From a virus, in IMG/VR virus record IMGVR_UViG_3300032073_000075, positions 1-38,875 of that record: DNA of 38,875 nucleotides, one strand, 5' to 3'. The notes under the pieces were generated by a model. The model saw only the letters and a program-made list of their open reading frames with translations. It did not search any database and was not told where the DNA came from. The translations under genes were made by a program, and so were the position numbers. Below are positions 5,839-15,327 of this stretch, in pieces. Within the stretch, counting starts at the first letter, position 1; each line of letters opens with the position of its first letter.

Positions 5839-6216
5839 TTATTCTGTTACTGCCGGTTCTTCGACTACGGGTTCCTCGACTGGTGTCGGTTCTGGTTCTG
5901 GTTGTTGCCACGGCAACCCGTCTTGCTGCGCTGGTGTTTTTAACGCATCCAAATTCCTGCCAACCGTTAATTCGATGTTGGCTACGCTATCTGAACCAAG
6001 TTTTTCTTTCGTCCAAGCGATTGCGTTTTCCTCGCTCACTTCAGCGTATGGAACGCCAAACGATTCTGGGTCTGCATCGTCTGGTTCAGTGAACCAAACG
6101 TCTCCACTTATTGAAGTTGAAAACTCGTCTTCAGTTTTAGTACAAAGCCAATCTGCGGATTTAATATACCCAGTTTCGGCATTGCTGTTTGTGTTGTTAA
6201 TTGTCCAAGTTGTCAT
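5839..6216 (-). CDS. small protein downstream of tail fibre (DUF7936-like)
   Basis: 125 aa. The segment TGYIKSADWLCTKTEDEFST followed by VWFTEPD, FGVPYAEVSEENAIAWTKEKLG and IELTVGRNLDALKTP follows the pattern of small proteins often encoded just after fibre genes in marine phages (I recall them as DUF7936). The last 25 residues are Pro/Glu repeats (PEPEPTPVEEPVVEEPA), echoed by EEPATTE at the end of 36300-36560. Probably fibre-related; no biochemical role is known to me. Confidence 0.6.
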   Translation of the reverse strand: MTTWTINNTNSNAETGYIKSADWLCTKTEDEFSTSISGDVWFTEPDDADPESFGVPYAEVSEENAIAWTKEKLGSDSVANIELTVGRNLDALKTPAQQDGLPWQQPEPEPTPVEEPVVEEPAVTE

Positions 6217-6221
6217 TTTTA

Positions 6222-8906
6222 TTATCCGTTAGTTGAGCGTGATATTTCGCGCCACGTGGTTCCGAATTTTATCAACATAATAGAATCATTCGCTTGTGAT
6301 AGTGTGAAATCGCCAGCGAGTCGCAAATTATCAGAATCGTCTTTCAATGTTACACTCCTACTAGTAACGCTGTTTAAAATTAAAATGCTGCCGGTGCTGC
6401 CTCCGTTAATAGTGTTAAGGTTATCGCTTGCAGCGTCTCCTTCGGTGTCAACAGTATGATAGCTGCTTGTAATAGTTATACCGCCGCTGGCAATAGTGAG
6501 TTCACTCGAACTGCCAAGCGTAGTAATTCCTGCAAGTTTTGCCTCTCCTGCAAGATAAAAGTCTTTAAAAGAATTCCCATTCTGACCGAGATCAACGGTG
6601 TTATTGTTAGTCGCACTTTGTGTCGCTGGTAGAATTGCGTTGGTAGCAAACGAAAAACCGCAGTGATTTACAACTGTTCCAGAAATAGTCAGATTGTTGC
6701 CGATTGTGGTTATTCTTCCAGCCTCGGTTCCGGTGCTGTCATTTACAACAATTTCACCAGCTCCGTCGATTACCATGCGTTCGGCTAAAGCTGACCCGCT
6801 GTGAGTGTAAAAACTCAGTTTAGTCTTAGCACCCGTGTTTTCTGCAATCGCCCGAATGCTCGCTACTTCAGTACCGGAGTGATGCGGTGCAAATGTAAGT
6901 CGGGCTTCAGTCCCTGCCGTTGTTGAAGAACCGGGGTCGTTGACTAAACGCAACTCTGCCCCTAATGCTCCGTCAGCGTTTTTGGTTATCGAGACGACCC
7001 CCGCCGAACTGACGCGTAATCGTTCTGTTACAGCTGTACCAGCATTTGTTGGGTTCGTATAAAAAGCCATATCGGAACCGTTTAATGCACCGATAAAACC
7101 TCTTCGAATAGTTTCGTTACCTAAGTTAACACCAACCCAACCAGTGCCGGTTGCTGCAATATCCAAAGCACCGGCTTTATTAGTCCCAGTCGCTTGGATT
7201 GTAAGAGTATTAGTTGTGTCAGCACTTAACGAATACGGGTCGGCTGAACCACCTATCGATACACGCCCCTCCGACGAAATCCGCATCCGCTCCACTGCCG
7301 CCGCAGCCGAACCACCGCCAAGAGCAGTTTTAAAAACAAGCTCGCCATTTGGCGCACCAGAACCCGCATTTTGAGCGCACTGAACCGCACCTAAAACGCG
7401 TGCACCTGCTCCGCTCGCATCGGTTGTGTAAAATTCTAATGTGCCAATATTTCCAGAATCAGAAGAACCCCAGTCTTTGGTGTTAGTTAATCTGAGTTTA
7501 GATTCTGTAGCATTGGTAACGGTAACGAGTCCCGCCGATGAAATCGTCATTCTTGCTACACCAGCGGTCGTAAAACCTAACTCGTTTGCTGCCGCTCGAT
7601 ACATACCTGTGTCGGTGTCGTCGTTAAACGAAAATGTCGGTGTACCAACGTCACTAACTGCCGCTCTCAACCTAGCTCCAGTTTGGCCAGCAACATTTGT
7701 TTCTAAAACATTCGTGCTAGTTTTAAATTCTGCAATACTAAATTCGTCTGCTACTATTTCACCGTCCGCAGGAGTTCGAGCAGTTGCCGCAGAAACTGAA
7801 ATTGCCTTACTGTTAAGTTGAACAATCTTCTGAGTCTGTAAAACTCCTGTCGCTGAAGCAGTTCCGTCTGCGGCTCCTGCTCTGTCCTGCACCATTAGCG
7901 ACTGCGTTGGATTAGCAAATGCTAGGTCGTAATCTGATACTGCTCCGATAGCCACACAGCTAACATTGTCCATCGTTCCCACGAAAGTGCTCCCCACTTT
8001 ACCTAAAATAACCCCACTTGAAGATGACTTAAGTGCTTCAAATTCGTGCGTGAAAGTTCCGTTGCCTGTTATTTCTGGAAGCGTAGCAATTGTGTTTGCT
8101 CCTCCATAGTCCCACAACTGCAAAACTCCATTAGCCGAATGCCCGCTTATGTCATAGGTAATTCGGTATTTTTTGCCAACAGTAATATTCCAATCGGCTC
8201 GACGGATATAAGCCCAGCCTCCTGCCGCTGCCCAAACCACATTATTAGTCCCGTAAGTTACGCTTGTTAAGCCCCATCCGGTTGTCCCTCCTGTGAATGT
8301 ACCGTTCGTAACTAAATTAGTCTGACTACCGTAAATCTCAGAAAATTTTAGATTTTTGTTCTCGAATTTTTCTTTAATTTCCGAACTGGATAACACCCGA
8401 TTATAAAACCGTGTGCGCGACAGTGTTCCTTCAAATAAATTGACCGCGCTTGAATAAGCAGAACCGATAAACGCATCACTACAAGAGTCTATACCGTGAC
8501 TTGCGCTTATTGTTGCAGTTCCTACAGAAACCCCATTGTCAAACAGAGTTGCTGAAGTTGAGTCAATTGTTACAACGAGATGATGAACCTTTAAATCGTC
8601 GCAAAGTTTAACGCCAAAACTTTTCCAAGAGGTGTTATCAAAAATGCCCCAGTTATAACTTATAGAGCTATGTGTGCCGAATATAAATCTCCCACCGTTT
8701 CCGAAATCTAAAAAATAGAGATTTGATGAACCAAACGAATCAGCTTTTAAGACAAACTCGAAAGAAAACTTTGTTCCTAAATCTGGAGGCGAAGCAATGT
8801 CTATGCGACCGGCCGCACCATCAAAATGTAGGCCGCCATTTTCCGCATTACTTAGCGAGCTTGTGACTTCGCCCGGTGTCGGGTTCTTTCTGTTAATTGT
8901 AATCAT
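6222..8906 (-). CDS. tail fibre / receptor-binding protein with LamG-type lectin domain
   Basis: 894 aa. Residues about 20-185 form a concanavalin/laminin-G-like domain (GGLHFDGAAGRIDI, HHLVVTIDS, FDNGVSVGTA, RTRFYNRVLSSSEIKEKFE). A second beta-rich part (about 195-310) resembles a carbohydrate-binding sandwich. From about 430 on there are repeated fibre units of the form ERMRISSEGRVSIG, ERLRVSSAGVVSIT and ERMVIDGAGEIVVND, separated by 50-70 residues, and a Gly/Asn/Ser-rich C-terminal tip. Such proteins recognise host surface sugars. Its LamG-coding 3' part is almost identical in DNA to the fibre gene at the right window edge. Confidence 0.88.
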   Translation of the reverse strand: MITINRKNPTPGEVTSSLSNAENGGLHFDGAAGRIDIASPPDLGTKFSFEFVLKADSFGSSNLYFLDFGNGGRFIFGTHSSISYNWGIFDNTSWKSFGVKLCDDLKVHHLVVTIDSTSATLFDNGVSVGTATISASHGIDSCSDAFIGSAYSSAVNLFEGTLSRTRFYNRVLSSSEIKEKFENKNLKFSEIYGSQTNLVTNGTFTGGTTGWGLTSVTYGTNNVVWAAAGGWAYIRRADWNITVGKKYRITYDISGHSANGVLQLWDYGGANTIATLPEITGNGTFTHEFEALKSSSSGVILGKVGSTFVGTMDNVSCVAIGAVSDYDLAFANPTQSLMVQDRAGAADGTASATGVLQTQKIVQLNSKAISVSAATARTPADGEIVADEFSIAEFKTSTNVLETNVAGQTGARLRAAVSDVGTPTFSFNDDTDTGMYRAAANELGFTTAGVARMTISSAGLVTVTNATESKLRLTNTKDWGSSDSGNIGTLEFYTTDASGAGARVLGAVQCAQNAGSGAPNGELVFKTALGGGSAAAAVERMRISSEGRVSIGGSADPYSLSADTTNTLTIQATGTNKAGALDIAATGTGWVGVNLGNETIRRGFIGALNGSDMAFYTNPTNAGTAVTERLRVSSAGVVSITKNADGALGAELRLVNDPGSSTTAGTEARLTFAPHHSGTEVASIRAIAENTGAKTKLSFYTHSGSALAERMVIDGAGEIVVNDSTGTEAGRITTIGNNLTISGTVVNHCGFSFATNAILPATQSATNNNTVDLGQNGNSFKDFYLAGEAKLAGITTLGSSSELTIASGGITITSSYHTVDTEGDAASDNLNTINGGSTGSILILNSVTSRSVTLKDDSDNLRLAGDFTLSQANDSIMLIKFGTTWREISRSTNG
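7525..7555. repeat. 31-bp exact patch shared with the other fibre gene
   Basis: The sequence acgagtcccgccgatgaaat continuing to ...cattcttg is identical at 37441-37471 in the second fibre gene, while flanks diverge quickly. It encodes the RMTISSAGLVTV unit in both. It is about 800 bases from the long identical block, so it is a separate patch of homology. Confidence 0.75.
8335..8593. repeat. near-identical block shared by two fibre genes (copy 1)
   Basis: This block matches 38617-38875 with two mismatches in 259 bases (t/c near 8349 and g/a near 8467). The match stops abruptly at 8335/38617 and is open-ended at the other side because the window ends. It covers the end of the LamG domain and the SSSEIKEKFENKNL linker. 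Confidence 0.95.
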
Positions 8907-8915
8907 AGCCGGCCC

Positions 8916-9224
8916 TTATTTATCGTAGAATGCAATTACACCATCGCCGGCATTTTCGACATCAATATAAAATTGTGCGTCTGTAAAATAATCGTCGTCG
9001 CTGTCGGCTGTGAATGTTATCGAGTCGCCAGGACTTAACGGAATGCCTGCACTGTCATTGCTTGAACCTGGTTGTATATAAATCTTGCCCGCGTTATCTG
9101 TGCGGGCCGCCTTCATGCCCACAAAAGTAAATGAATGCCCGCGCACTGAACCAGAGCCAAGAGCCTCCGGCGTGCCGGTTGCTGATACTGTCTTTATTAT
9201 GCTGCCAAATGTTTGCTGTGCCAT
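8916..9224 (-). CDS. stand-alone beta-rich domain protein, paralogous to C-terminus of 16753-17508
   Basis: 102 aa. It aligns along its length with the last ~100 residues of the tail-terminator-like protein: IIKTVSATGTPEALGS vs IVKTVSSTGTPEVLGT, GMKAARTDNAGKIYIQP vs GMKAARTLNAGNVYIQP, FYIDVENAGDGVIA vs FFIDVETAGDGVVA. Small proteins with a NxGxVYI...G..L.pG pattern are common on phage virions and may be decoration or adhesion domains. It sits between the fibre and an upper fibre/baseplate gene. Function unproven. Confidence 0.75.
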   Translation of the reverse strand: MAQQTFGSIIKTVSATGTPEALGSGSVRGHSFTFVGMKAARTDNAGKIYIQPGSSNDSAGIPLSPGDSITFTADSDDDYFTDAQFYIDVENAGDGVIAFYDK

Positions 9225-9236
9225 TTTATTAAATCA

Positions 9237-10151
9237 TTAAGGGTTTACTGATAAAAGAATCCAACGAGAAGCGCCACTGTCGTATATGAATTGAGCGCTT
9301 CCCCTTGCTGTAATTGTCGTATTTGCTGCCGACATTGTGTAAATTTTATTTGCTGCAGTTGATTCGTTGCTGCTCTCATGCTCGATTACTACGCCATAAG
9401 TTGCATTGCTATTGTATAGAATCAAAAAACGCCCATCAACGCCGCCGCTAATGCCTCTTAAATTTGCTGTGGCTGAAAGCGTGCCTAACTTCACAAATGT
9501 TGCATTGTACGGGTTTAAAGTATGATTGCCTGCGCCAGTAATTGTTGTGTCGTCGTACCTGGCAAATCTAACCTGGGCAGCGTTTGAGAATGTAACTGAA
9601 CCGCTAACAGTCCCGCCAGCCTTTGCTAAAAAATTAGCGTCGGTTTGAGTTGTTGTATAATAACTATTTGACGGCGAAGGACTACTCGCCCCGGTGTCTA
9701 TGCCGTGTGGCTGAATGTTAATTGATTGCTGTATTGCCGTGAGACTATTGCTCCCGCTCACATACTCCGCTTCGATGGTTGTAGTGGCTGGCGATGTATT
9801 TCCGGCGTAAGTTAAACCGTCAATATTCGACGTATTTAGCGACAGTGTGCAATCGGCGTAATAATCAGAACCGTCGGCCGCTATACTTGTAGCGCCTGTT
9901 GTGGCTAAAACTGCCGGGCTGCTAGAACTTGGTGTGCATATTGCCAACTCAATCGAGCCGGCTGTTACCAGGTCAAAAGGTGATGTAAGGCCGCCGTCTG
10001 ATTTGGCTGTTACAACTCGGATACGCAATGGCAAAACGTCGCCCTGGTAAAGTTTGTCCAGGGTGAAAGTACTTGAATCGTAACGCGACGTAACAAATTT
10101 GCGATTTGTTAGGTCAATTGTTAGCTCAAATTTATTAGCCATTGCTGGCAT
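9237..10151 (-). CDS. tail fibre/baseplate upper protein
   Basis: 304 aa (Met4 at 10142 is an alternative start). The N-terminal ~150 residues are beta-rich with KLYQGDVLPLRIRVV, similar to upper baseplate/fibre attachment proteins. DANFLAKAGGTVSGSVTF (about 170-190) is the classic trimeric-fibre repeat, and the C-terminus (RGSAQFIYDSGASRWILLSV) is a motif shared with many fibre tips. Probably a virion tail-tip protein linking or complementing the large fibre encoded downstream. Confidence 0.6.
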   Translation of the reverse strand: MPAMANKFELTIDLTNRKFVTSRYDSSTFTLDKLYQGDVLPLRIRVVTAKSDGGLTSPFDLVTAGSIELAICTPSSSSPAVLATTGATSIAADGSDYYADCTLSLNTSNIDGLTYAGNTSPATTTIEAEYVSGSNSLTAIQQSINIQPHGIDTGASSPSPSNSYYTTTQTDANFLAKAGGTVSGSVTFSNAAQVRFARYDDTTITGAGNHTLNPYNATFVKLGTLSATANLRGISGGVDGRFLILYNSNATYGVVIEHESSNESTAANKIYTMSAANTTITARGSAQFIYDSGASRWILLSVNP

Positions 10152-10187
10152 AAGGCTGCCGTAGGCTCTTAAATTTGCAAGCGGAGG

Positions 10188-13082
10188 CTAGGCCGAATGA
10201 GTAACCGGCGGCGTGACTTGGCAAAAATATAAATACTGAGCGCTTGAACTTGTGGGCGTGACTGTTTGCTCGTCTGCCGTTAAATTCCTAATAACATCAC
10301 TGCCAACTTGCCCACTAGAATCAACTTGTTTTTCTGCAAATTTGCCTTTGACAGAAGTGTTTGTCCGACTGGTGTCGTGTAAATAAATTAAAATTGCTGG
10401 GTTTGCGTGTGTAGTGTGTCCGACGTACCTGGTTCTGTATGCTGAAGTGCCGTCGCTATTGGTTGAGGCCCAAGTTGCAGCACTGTTTACATAAGTAACG
10501 CCCTCAGTGAGCGTATTAATGTAACCGGAACCAGACAGAACAGCCTTAGAAATTGGCCGTTTCCAATTGCCGGTTGTGCCTTGCCTAAAAGTGTCAAATT
10601 GTGCGTTTGCATCGCCAGAAAAATATATTGTTTCTCTATTAAAATCTATTATTTGGAAATGCTCTTCGTATCTGAATTTAAAACCCATTGCTGCCGCTTT
10701 TGCTTTTACGTCTGCAATTGTAACCCACCTAAAATTTGCCATAACAGCTTTGTCAGCATCAGTAGCATGAGTGTAAATATCATCTGGAAAATCGCTAAAA
10801 CCTCCAGCGCCGCCAATTGTAACGCCTAAACTAGACCAAAAAGTATGAGAAGCAGAACCGGAGACAAAAGAAGCATAAGAGTCTTTAGGGACGGCATTCC
10901 AAAGAAAAGCAGACAGAACTAACAAGCTACCCGTTTCCGGCTCTGGTTTTTTGTTACCAAAACTTATCTCGTCAAAACAAAGCGGCCTTATTTGTGTGCA
11001 TTTTTTTAACATCGTCACAAGGTCGTTGTAGTGTTCCTTTAAAAGATTCGGGCGAACATATAAAGTGTCATCGCCAGATATTGCGCTAATAAAACTTGCA
11101 CGACTTGCGCTTGATGCTTTCTTTTTCTCTAACTCATGCGAAATGTCGCCAGGTAAAGTTAAAGGGTAACTTCTGTTGTCTGTTAAATTAATATTAAAAG
11201 GCTCAATTTTAGTGTTCAGATTACAAGATTGAAATGCGATACCTGAATTTATAATTGAGCCAATACCGTTTTGCGTAAAATCTGCACCAGACAAGCCGAC
11301 AGGGTCGTTATTAATGTCTAAATGATTGTAAGCGCTGCCCCTGTTTTGATATTTCTTGTCGTGTTTCGGCCCTTCAAACTGCCTGTGATAATCAGTTATA
11401 TTATTCCTGGCTATAGGCCAACCCCTGCCAGTTTCTTTGCTTCCTTGGTCGGTATATGCAAGCGCTCTGTCTTGTTTTAATTTTATTTGTGCGTCATTTG
11501 ACGAATCAATGTAAACGTCGAAGCTGTGATTTTTGTTAAACCCGTTAAAATTTACTGTCGGATTTGTAGGCGTTAAAACAGTAGCAATTTTCCAATCTTC
11601 AACAGAAAACAGAACTGGCCCTTCAGTCGTTAATTTTATCTCTGTTCCGCTGCTTGTTGCGTAACTTCCCAGGCTTGTATTATATTCGGATATATAATCA
11701 CTAACAGATTTTGTGCCGCTGTTTAATTCATCAAAAACGCTGATACCAAAAAAACCATTTGATACAGTTGGATTTGTAGCATTGCCGGCCTTGCAAGGCT
11801 CACCGATTCCAGTCTGTAAATAAACATCTGCACCAGTTGAGTCGCCAACATTTAAAACCTTTGGCTCATCGTTATAAGTAAGTAAATTGGTACTTTTCTG
11901 CCATAAATAAAAATAATCGTAAGCAGTTGATTTTGTTATTTTTGCTTTTTCAAATAGCGTTCCGCTTGTCCCGTCATCTATATCTAAAGTTAAGCCGGCA
12001 GCCGAAAAAGCAGAAACAACAGAGTCAAAACCATTAAAGGTTATTGTGCCATATTCGGGCGTGCTACTGCTTGTTGCTGCCCTCATATAACTAATGTCGC
12101 CTTTATGAAAAACTAAATCGCCAACCTTTGTGCTGTTAGTTATTTCTGGAACGTGTCCAGCGTTATAATATTCTGTGCCAATATCTGTATATGTGTGAGC
12201 GTCAAAAGTTATTCTTGTTGGATGTTTGTGCGTGCTTATAGCGTCAGAGCTATCTTTTCTTTGGCCTACATTCTCTAATATATTATATAAAAACGAGGCG
12301 TTAGTTATGTTGTTAGCCCGCATTGTGTCGGCAACAAATCCTGAGTGGCTTTTAAAATATAAATACCTTGGGTCGTTTACATTGCATTTAAAAAAATATT
12401 TATAAGTTGAATCGTAACCACTTGTTACACTGTCACGCCTAACACATTTTTGAGAGTATTTAGGAATGGTTAAATTGTAATTATTTGAAGCAGACGAACC
12501 AAAATAAAATGTAATGTCGTTTGCTGTTAAATTGTGGATTTTGAAGCAATTATATTTATTATTAAAATTTTGAAATTCAAACTTATAACCCCCAGAGCCA
12601 TCACTAGCAGCATCGCCTATTAATAATTCTGCAGTGCAAAAGCGCCACTTTTTTTCTGGATGAGGTTGGCCTTTATCCCAAAGATAATACTCAACCCCGT
12701 TATGTGTCCTGGTATGCGCTTTTAAAGAATCATTCAATCCTATGTCGGCTGAGGTTGTGGCGTATTTATTGGTGCTGTCGTAATATGTTAACGTGGCGTT
12801 ATTTGCCGCTGTTTCGTATGTAGTAGAATTATAAGTTGCCGGCAATGGTTGTTGCACGGCGTACAAAACAGATAAATCAGTTGCGTCGTGATTACCTGAA
12901 GTATAAAAGAAAAATTGTTTGCCTGTTATTAAAGGGTCAGTTGGGGCGCTTATTGCGTTAGAAGCCAGGTAAATAGATTTGCCGTCAAGTGCTTTATCAA
13001 TTATCGAATCCGCTTCAGTCCAAAGCTCATTCATTTTCGCCGCTGTTGGCGATTCGTTCCCCGTTAAATAATTTACAGCCAT
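10188..13082 (-). CDS. large tail protein of unknown family (964 aa)
   Basis: The N-terminus MAVNYLTGNESPTAAKMNEL resembles the start of phage tail-fibre/tip proteins that carry a 'G..lta..mN.l' motif. The body is rich in Asn, Thr, Ser, Tyr and aromatic residues with many short beta-like stretches, a Lys/His/Asp-rich segment near 560-600, and no obvious enzymatic motif. Size and place between short tail genes and fibre genes suggest a central tail-tip or baseplate/host-recognition protein. I do not recognise its family. It overlaps the next upstream gene by 10 bases. Confidence 0.6.
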   Translation of the reverse strand: MAVNYLTGNESPTAAKMNELWTEADSIIDKALDGKSIYLASNAISAPTDPLITGKQFFFYTSGNHDATDLSVLYAVQQPLPATYNSTTYETAANNATLTYYDSTNKYATTSADIGLNDSLKAHTRTHNGVEYYLWDKGQPHPEKKWRFCTAELLIGDAASDGSGGYKFEFQNFNNKYNCFKIHNLTANDITFYFGSSASNNYNLTIPKYSQKCVRRDSVTSGYDSTYKYFFKCNVNDPRYLYFKSHSGFVADTMRANNITNASFLYNILENVGQRKDSSDAISTHKHPTRITFDAHTYTDIGTEYYNAGHVPEITNSTKVGDLVFHKGDISYMRAATSSSTPEYGTITFNGFDSVVSAFSAAGLTLDIDDGTSGTLFEKAKITKSTAYDYFYLWQKSTNLLTYNDEPKVLNVGDSTGADVYLQTGIGEPCKAGNATNPTVSNGFFGISVFDELNSGTKSVSDYISEYNTSLGSYATSSGTEIKLTTEGPVLFSVEDWKIATVLTPTNPTVNFNGFNKNHSFDVYIDSSNDAQIKLKQDRALAYTDQGSKETGRGWPIARNNITDYHRQFEGPKHDKKYQNRGSAYNHLDINNDPVGLSGADFTQNGIGSIINSGIAFQSCNLNTKIEPFNINLTDNRSYPLTLPGDISHELEKKKASSASRASFISAISGDDTLYVRPNLLKEHYNDLVTMLKKCTQIRPLCFDEISFGNKKPEPETGSLLVLSAFLWNAVPKDSYASFVSGSASHTFWSSLGVTIGGAGGFSDFPDDIYTHATDADKAVMANFRWVTIADVKAKAAAMGFKFRYEEHFQIIDFNRETIYFSGDANAQFDTFRQGTTGNWKRPISKAVLSGSGYINTLTEGVTYVNSAATWASTNSDGTSAYRTRYVGHTTHANPAILIYLHDTSRTNTSVKGKFAEKQVDSSGQVGSDVIRNLTADEQTVTPTSSSAQYLYFCQVTPPVTHSA

Positions 13083-13279
13083 ACGGCCGCCCCTCCGCTG
13101 CCGCTCCCCCCTGAAGACATCCGGCGAGGTTGTTTTATGTCAATTTGTGTGCCGCTACTTGTTCGGCTAACTCTTATTTTATTATTACCGCGTGGCTCTA
13201 AACTTTTTGCATAAGCCAAGAGCTTATTCATCCAAGAGTTTTTACTGTTTGTTTCTGGTAGTTTTTGCGGAGGTTGCAT
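13073..13279 (-). CDS. small hypothetical tail-region protein
   Basis: 68 aa: Gln/Pro/Lys-rich start, a helix around SWMNKLLAYAKSLE, a short basic beta segment (NKIRVSRTSSGTQIDIKQP) and a Gly/Ser-rich end. It is packed between two tail genes (4-base gap upstream, 10-base overlap downstream), so it is likely translated, perhaps as an adaptor or chaperone. Not recognised. Confidence 0.5.
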   Translation of the reverse strand: MQPPQKLPETNSKNSWMNKLLAYAKSLEPRGNNKIRVSRTSSGTQIDIKQPRRMSSGGSGSGGAAVWL

Positions 13280-13283
13280 TTCT

Positions 13284-14153
13284 TTAACTTGCTACAGTGT
13301 AAATCCATTTTGACCAAAGCTCTAATTTCCATTCTTGCGTCAATGTAACTTTTCGCCGTCCTTCACTAACAATTTTAGGCGCACCTTTTAACCATCCCCA
13401 TTGATGGTCTTGGCCGTCAATTTGTTGTATTCCAGTGCCACTGTTAACGCCTGCCGGCAAACTGTTAGTGTGTGCATTGGTTAAACTTGTAATCATTGCC
13501 GCGTCTAGTGTCGGCTCGCCGATTGTTGAATTAGAAAGTAATTGCGATGGCGTAATAATTTTATTCACATAAGAAAAAGCTCTTTGCACGATTGCAGCCG
13601 AAAAATTGTAATCCGGCGAAAAAGTCAAAGTGTGCCGTAGCGTGTACGTCGGCCTAACAAAACTGTCTTGCTCCTTTGTTAAATGTCTGTAAATGCTTTT
13701 AAGGTCTGCAGGGCAATTTGAATCAGACAAAAACGCCGGCTCAACAACGTCGCCGTCTGCGTCTACTTCAACCTCCTGCTCTAGTTGTTTTTTAATCTTG
13801 TTTCTGGATTTCTCATTAACAGCGGTTTGAAAATCAATAGCTTTAATTTTTGGATGCTCCCATAAGTTAAATTGCGTGTCATTGCCGTCTAATTCCCAAA
13901 GCTCAACCGGCGCTTCATCCAGCCCAGAGCCGCCCCATACGTCCTTTTGATAATTTACAAACAGTTTTGCAGTTGCCCCGTCTGGCTCAAATCGAATATT
14001 GCTTGCAGAACCGTCGCGGATATAGCGGCCCATTAAACCGCGCACTGCTTTCGTTTCGCCTTCAAATTCTTTAGTAAAACTGAAACCGTTATTTTTATCC
14101 CAGGCAATGCTTGGGTTTTGTTCGACCAGGTGAGCGCCCTTTACTGTAGCCAT
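13284..14153 (-). CDS. hypothetical tail/baseplate protein
   Basis: 289 aa. Directly follows the tape measure gene (1-base gap), where distal tail and hub proteins are usually encoded. It has an acidic segment VEVDADGDVVEP near 150 and a C-terminal region with GRRKVTLTQEWKLELWSKWI. No catalytic motif was seen. The initial six residues equal those of the tail tube-like protein at 16306-16698, but no similarity continues. A distal tail or hub protein is the best contextual guess. Confidence 0.55.
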   Translation of the reverse strand: MATVKGAHLVEQNPSIAWDKNNGFSFTKEFEGETKAVRGLMGRYIRDGSASNIRFEPDGATAKLFVNYQKDVWGGSGLDEAPVELWELDGNDTQFNLWEHPKIKAIDFQTAVNEKSRNKIKKQLEQEVEVDADGDVVEPAFLSDSNCPADLKSIYRHLTKEQDSFVRPTYTLRHTLTFSPDYNFSAAIVQRAFSYVNKIITPSQLLSNSTIGEPTLDAAMITSLTNAHTNSLPAGVNSGTGIQQIDGQDHQWGWLKGAPKIVSEGRRKVTLTQEWKLELWSKWIYTVAS

Positions 14154-14154
14154 T

Positions 14155-15327
14155 TTATTCGGTGTTTTGTTTTATGTCTTTTGTATTATTAACAATTTTA
14201 GTTAACAATCTGTTATTATCTTTTTCAATTGCTATAGGGTCGGCCGATTGACTAACTGCCGCGCCTATTCTTTGCAATGAGTTCAGCGCCAAACTAGGCC
14301 GCATAAATCCACCACTGCCGGCGGCTGCCGCTGTAGCTGCAGCTTCTGGCATTTGCGGCCCAATCATAGGGTTTAAATTAAAACCAAAAATACCACTTGT
14401 ATAATCCTGCCTGTTTTTTTCTGTAAAAGGATTACGCAAACGCGGGATAGGTTTGCCGTATTGTTCATTTAAATCTGACCACTCGTCGGCGGTTACATCA
14501 TTACCAACAAAGCCCGCCTCTGGGTCGTTCCTGTCATAAAAAGGAGCAGTGAGCATATTCCCAGTGTTAGTCAAAACATTGCTAACCCTCTCGCCTAAAC
14601 TTATATCATTGCCGCCGCTGCCACTTATAAGCATTTCAAACAAGTCTGCCATGCCGCTAACAGCGTCAGCCGCAACCGGCAAAACTTCACGGGAAAGTCT
14701 GTCTAATTGGTCATTAAAGTCTGCAAGGTTTTTAATTGTTTCAGGGTCAATAGTTTTCGGTGCATCGCCCATTAAATCAGCAAACCCACCAGTAAAAGCA
14801 GGGATTAAAGCAGAGCCACCGCGCCCCATTATATCCTGCAGACTTTTTGCCCTATCCAATGCGCCGCCGGCTTTTTCAATTGATTCTGCAATCTTTAAAA
14901 ATATCTGTTCAGGAGTTGAGTTTTTCAGGAGTTGCATTGTAATACCAAACGCCTCAAATGCCCTCATTTGAGTTGTTAAGCCCTGCTTTGCTCCTTCAAT
15001 AGCTTTGCTGGTGTTTAAAAATGCCTTCTCTACATCTGTCAAACTTGCGCCGCTCTGAGTTGCTGCAAAATCAAATTTCTGAACAGTGTCAGTGCTTGCG
15101 TTTATTCGCTTGGCTGTTTTGTCAATTTGGTCGGCGTGCTGAACGATTCGCCTAGTTGCACTTGTTAAAAAACCAACAGCAAAAACGCCGCCAATCATAC
15201 TCGACATACTGCCAGCCATTCGCGCGGCTGCACCCTTCGTGCCGACTTCCATTTTCCGCAAACCGGCAGCCCATCCAGAACCGTCTAGCGACGTTCTGCC
15301 CTTTACGTTCATGTGTGCGGTTGCCAT
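14155..15327 (-). CDS. tail tape measure protein (short)
   Basis: 390 aa. The N-terminus (GWAAGLRKMEVGTKGAAARM) and the hydrophobic Gly/Met-rich segment (MSSMIGGVFAVGFLTSATRR), then a long helical region with 'A.riN.s...vq.fd.aA..sG.sl.dvekaf', match tape measure proteins of siphophages. Later residues include a second Gly/Ala-rich segment and a charged C-terminal helix. At roughly 0.15 nm per residue this length would specify a tail near 60 nm, which is short. It is preceded by the chaperone-like gene (1-base overlap) and followed by a tail-tip gene, as in lambda. Confidence 0.75.
   Translation of the reverse strand: MATAHMNVKGRTSLDGSGWAAGLRKMEVGTKGAAARMAGSMSSMIGGVFAVGFLTSATRRIVQHADQIDKTAKRINASTDTVQKFDFAATQSGASLTDVEKAFLNTSKAIEGAKQGLTTQMRAFEAFGITMQLLKNSTPEQIFLKIAESIEKAGGALDRAKSLQDIMGRGGSALIPAFTGGFADLMGDAPKTIDPETIKNLADFNDQLDRLSREVLPVAADAVSGMADLFEMLISGSGGNDISLGERVSNVLTNTGNMLTAPFYDRNDPEAGFVGNDVTADEWSDLNEQYGKPIPRLRNPFTEKNRQDYTSGIFGFNLNPMIGPQMPEAAATAAAAGSGGFMRPSLALNSLQRIGAAVSQSADPIAIEKDNNRLLTKIVNNTKDIKQNTE

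Noticed and set aside
7144-7821. Long plus-strand frames inside fibre genes
   Set aside because: They are complements of repetitive Ser/Ala/Thr codons, with no ribosome sites and no motifs.
6222-8906. Diversity-generating retroelement acting on fibre genes
   Set aside because: No reverse transcriptase gene and no template/variable repeat pair with adenine-specific differences was seen; the two differences in the shared block are ordinary transitions.
13284-14153. Homology of this protein to the tail tube pair because all begin MATVKG or MATVEG
   Set aside because: Similarity stops after six residues; no shared core motif.
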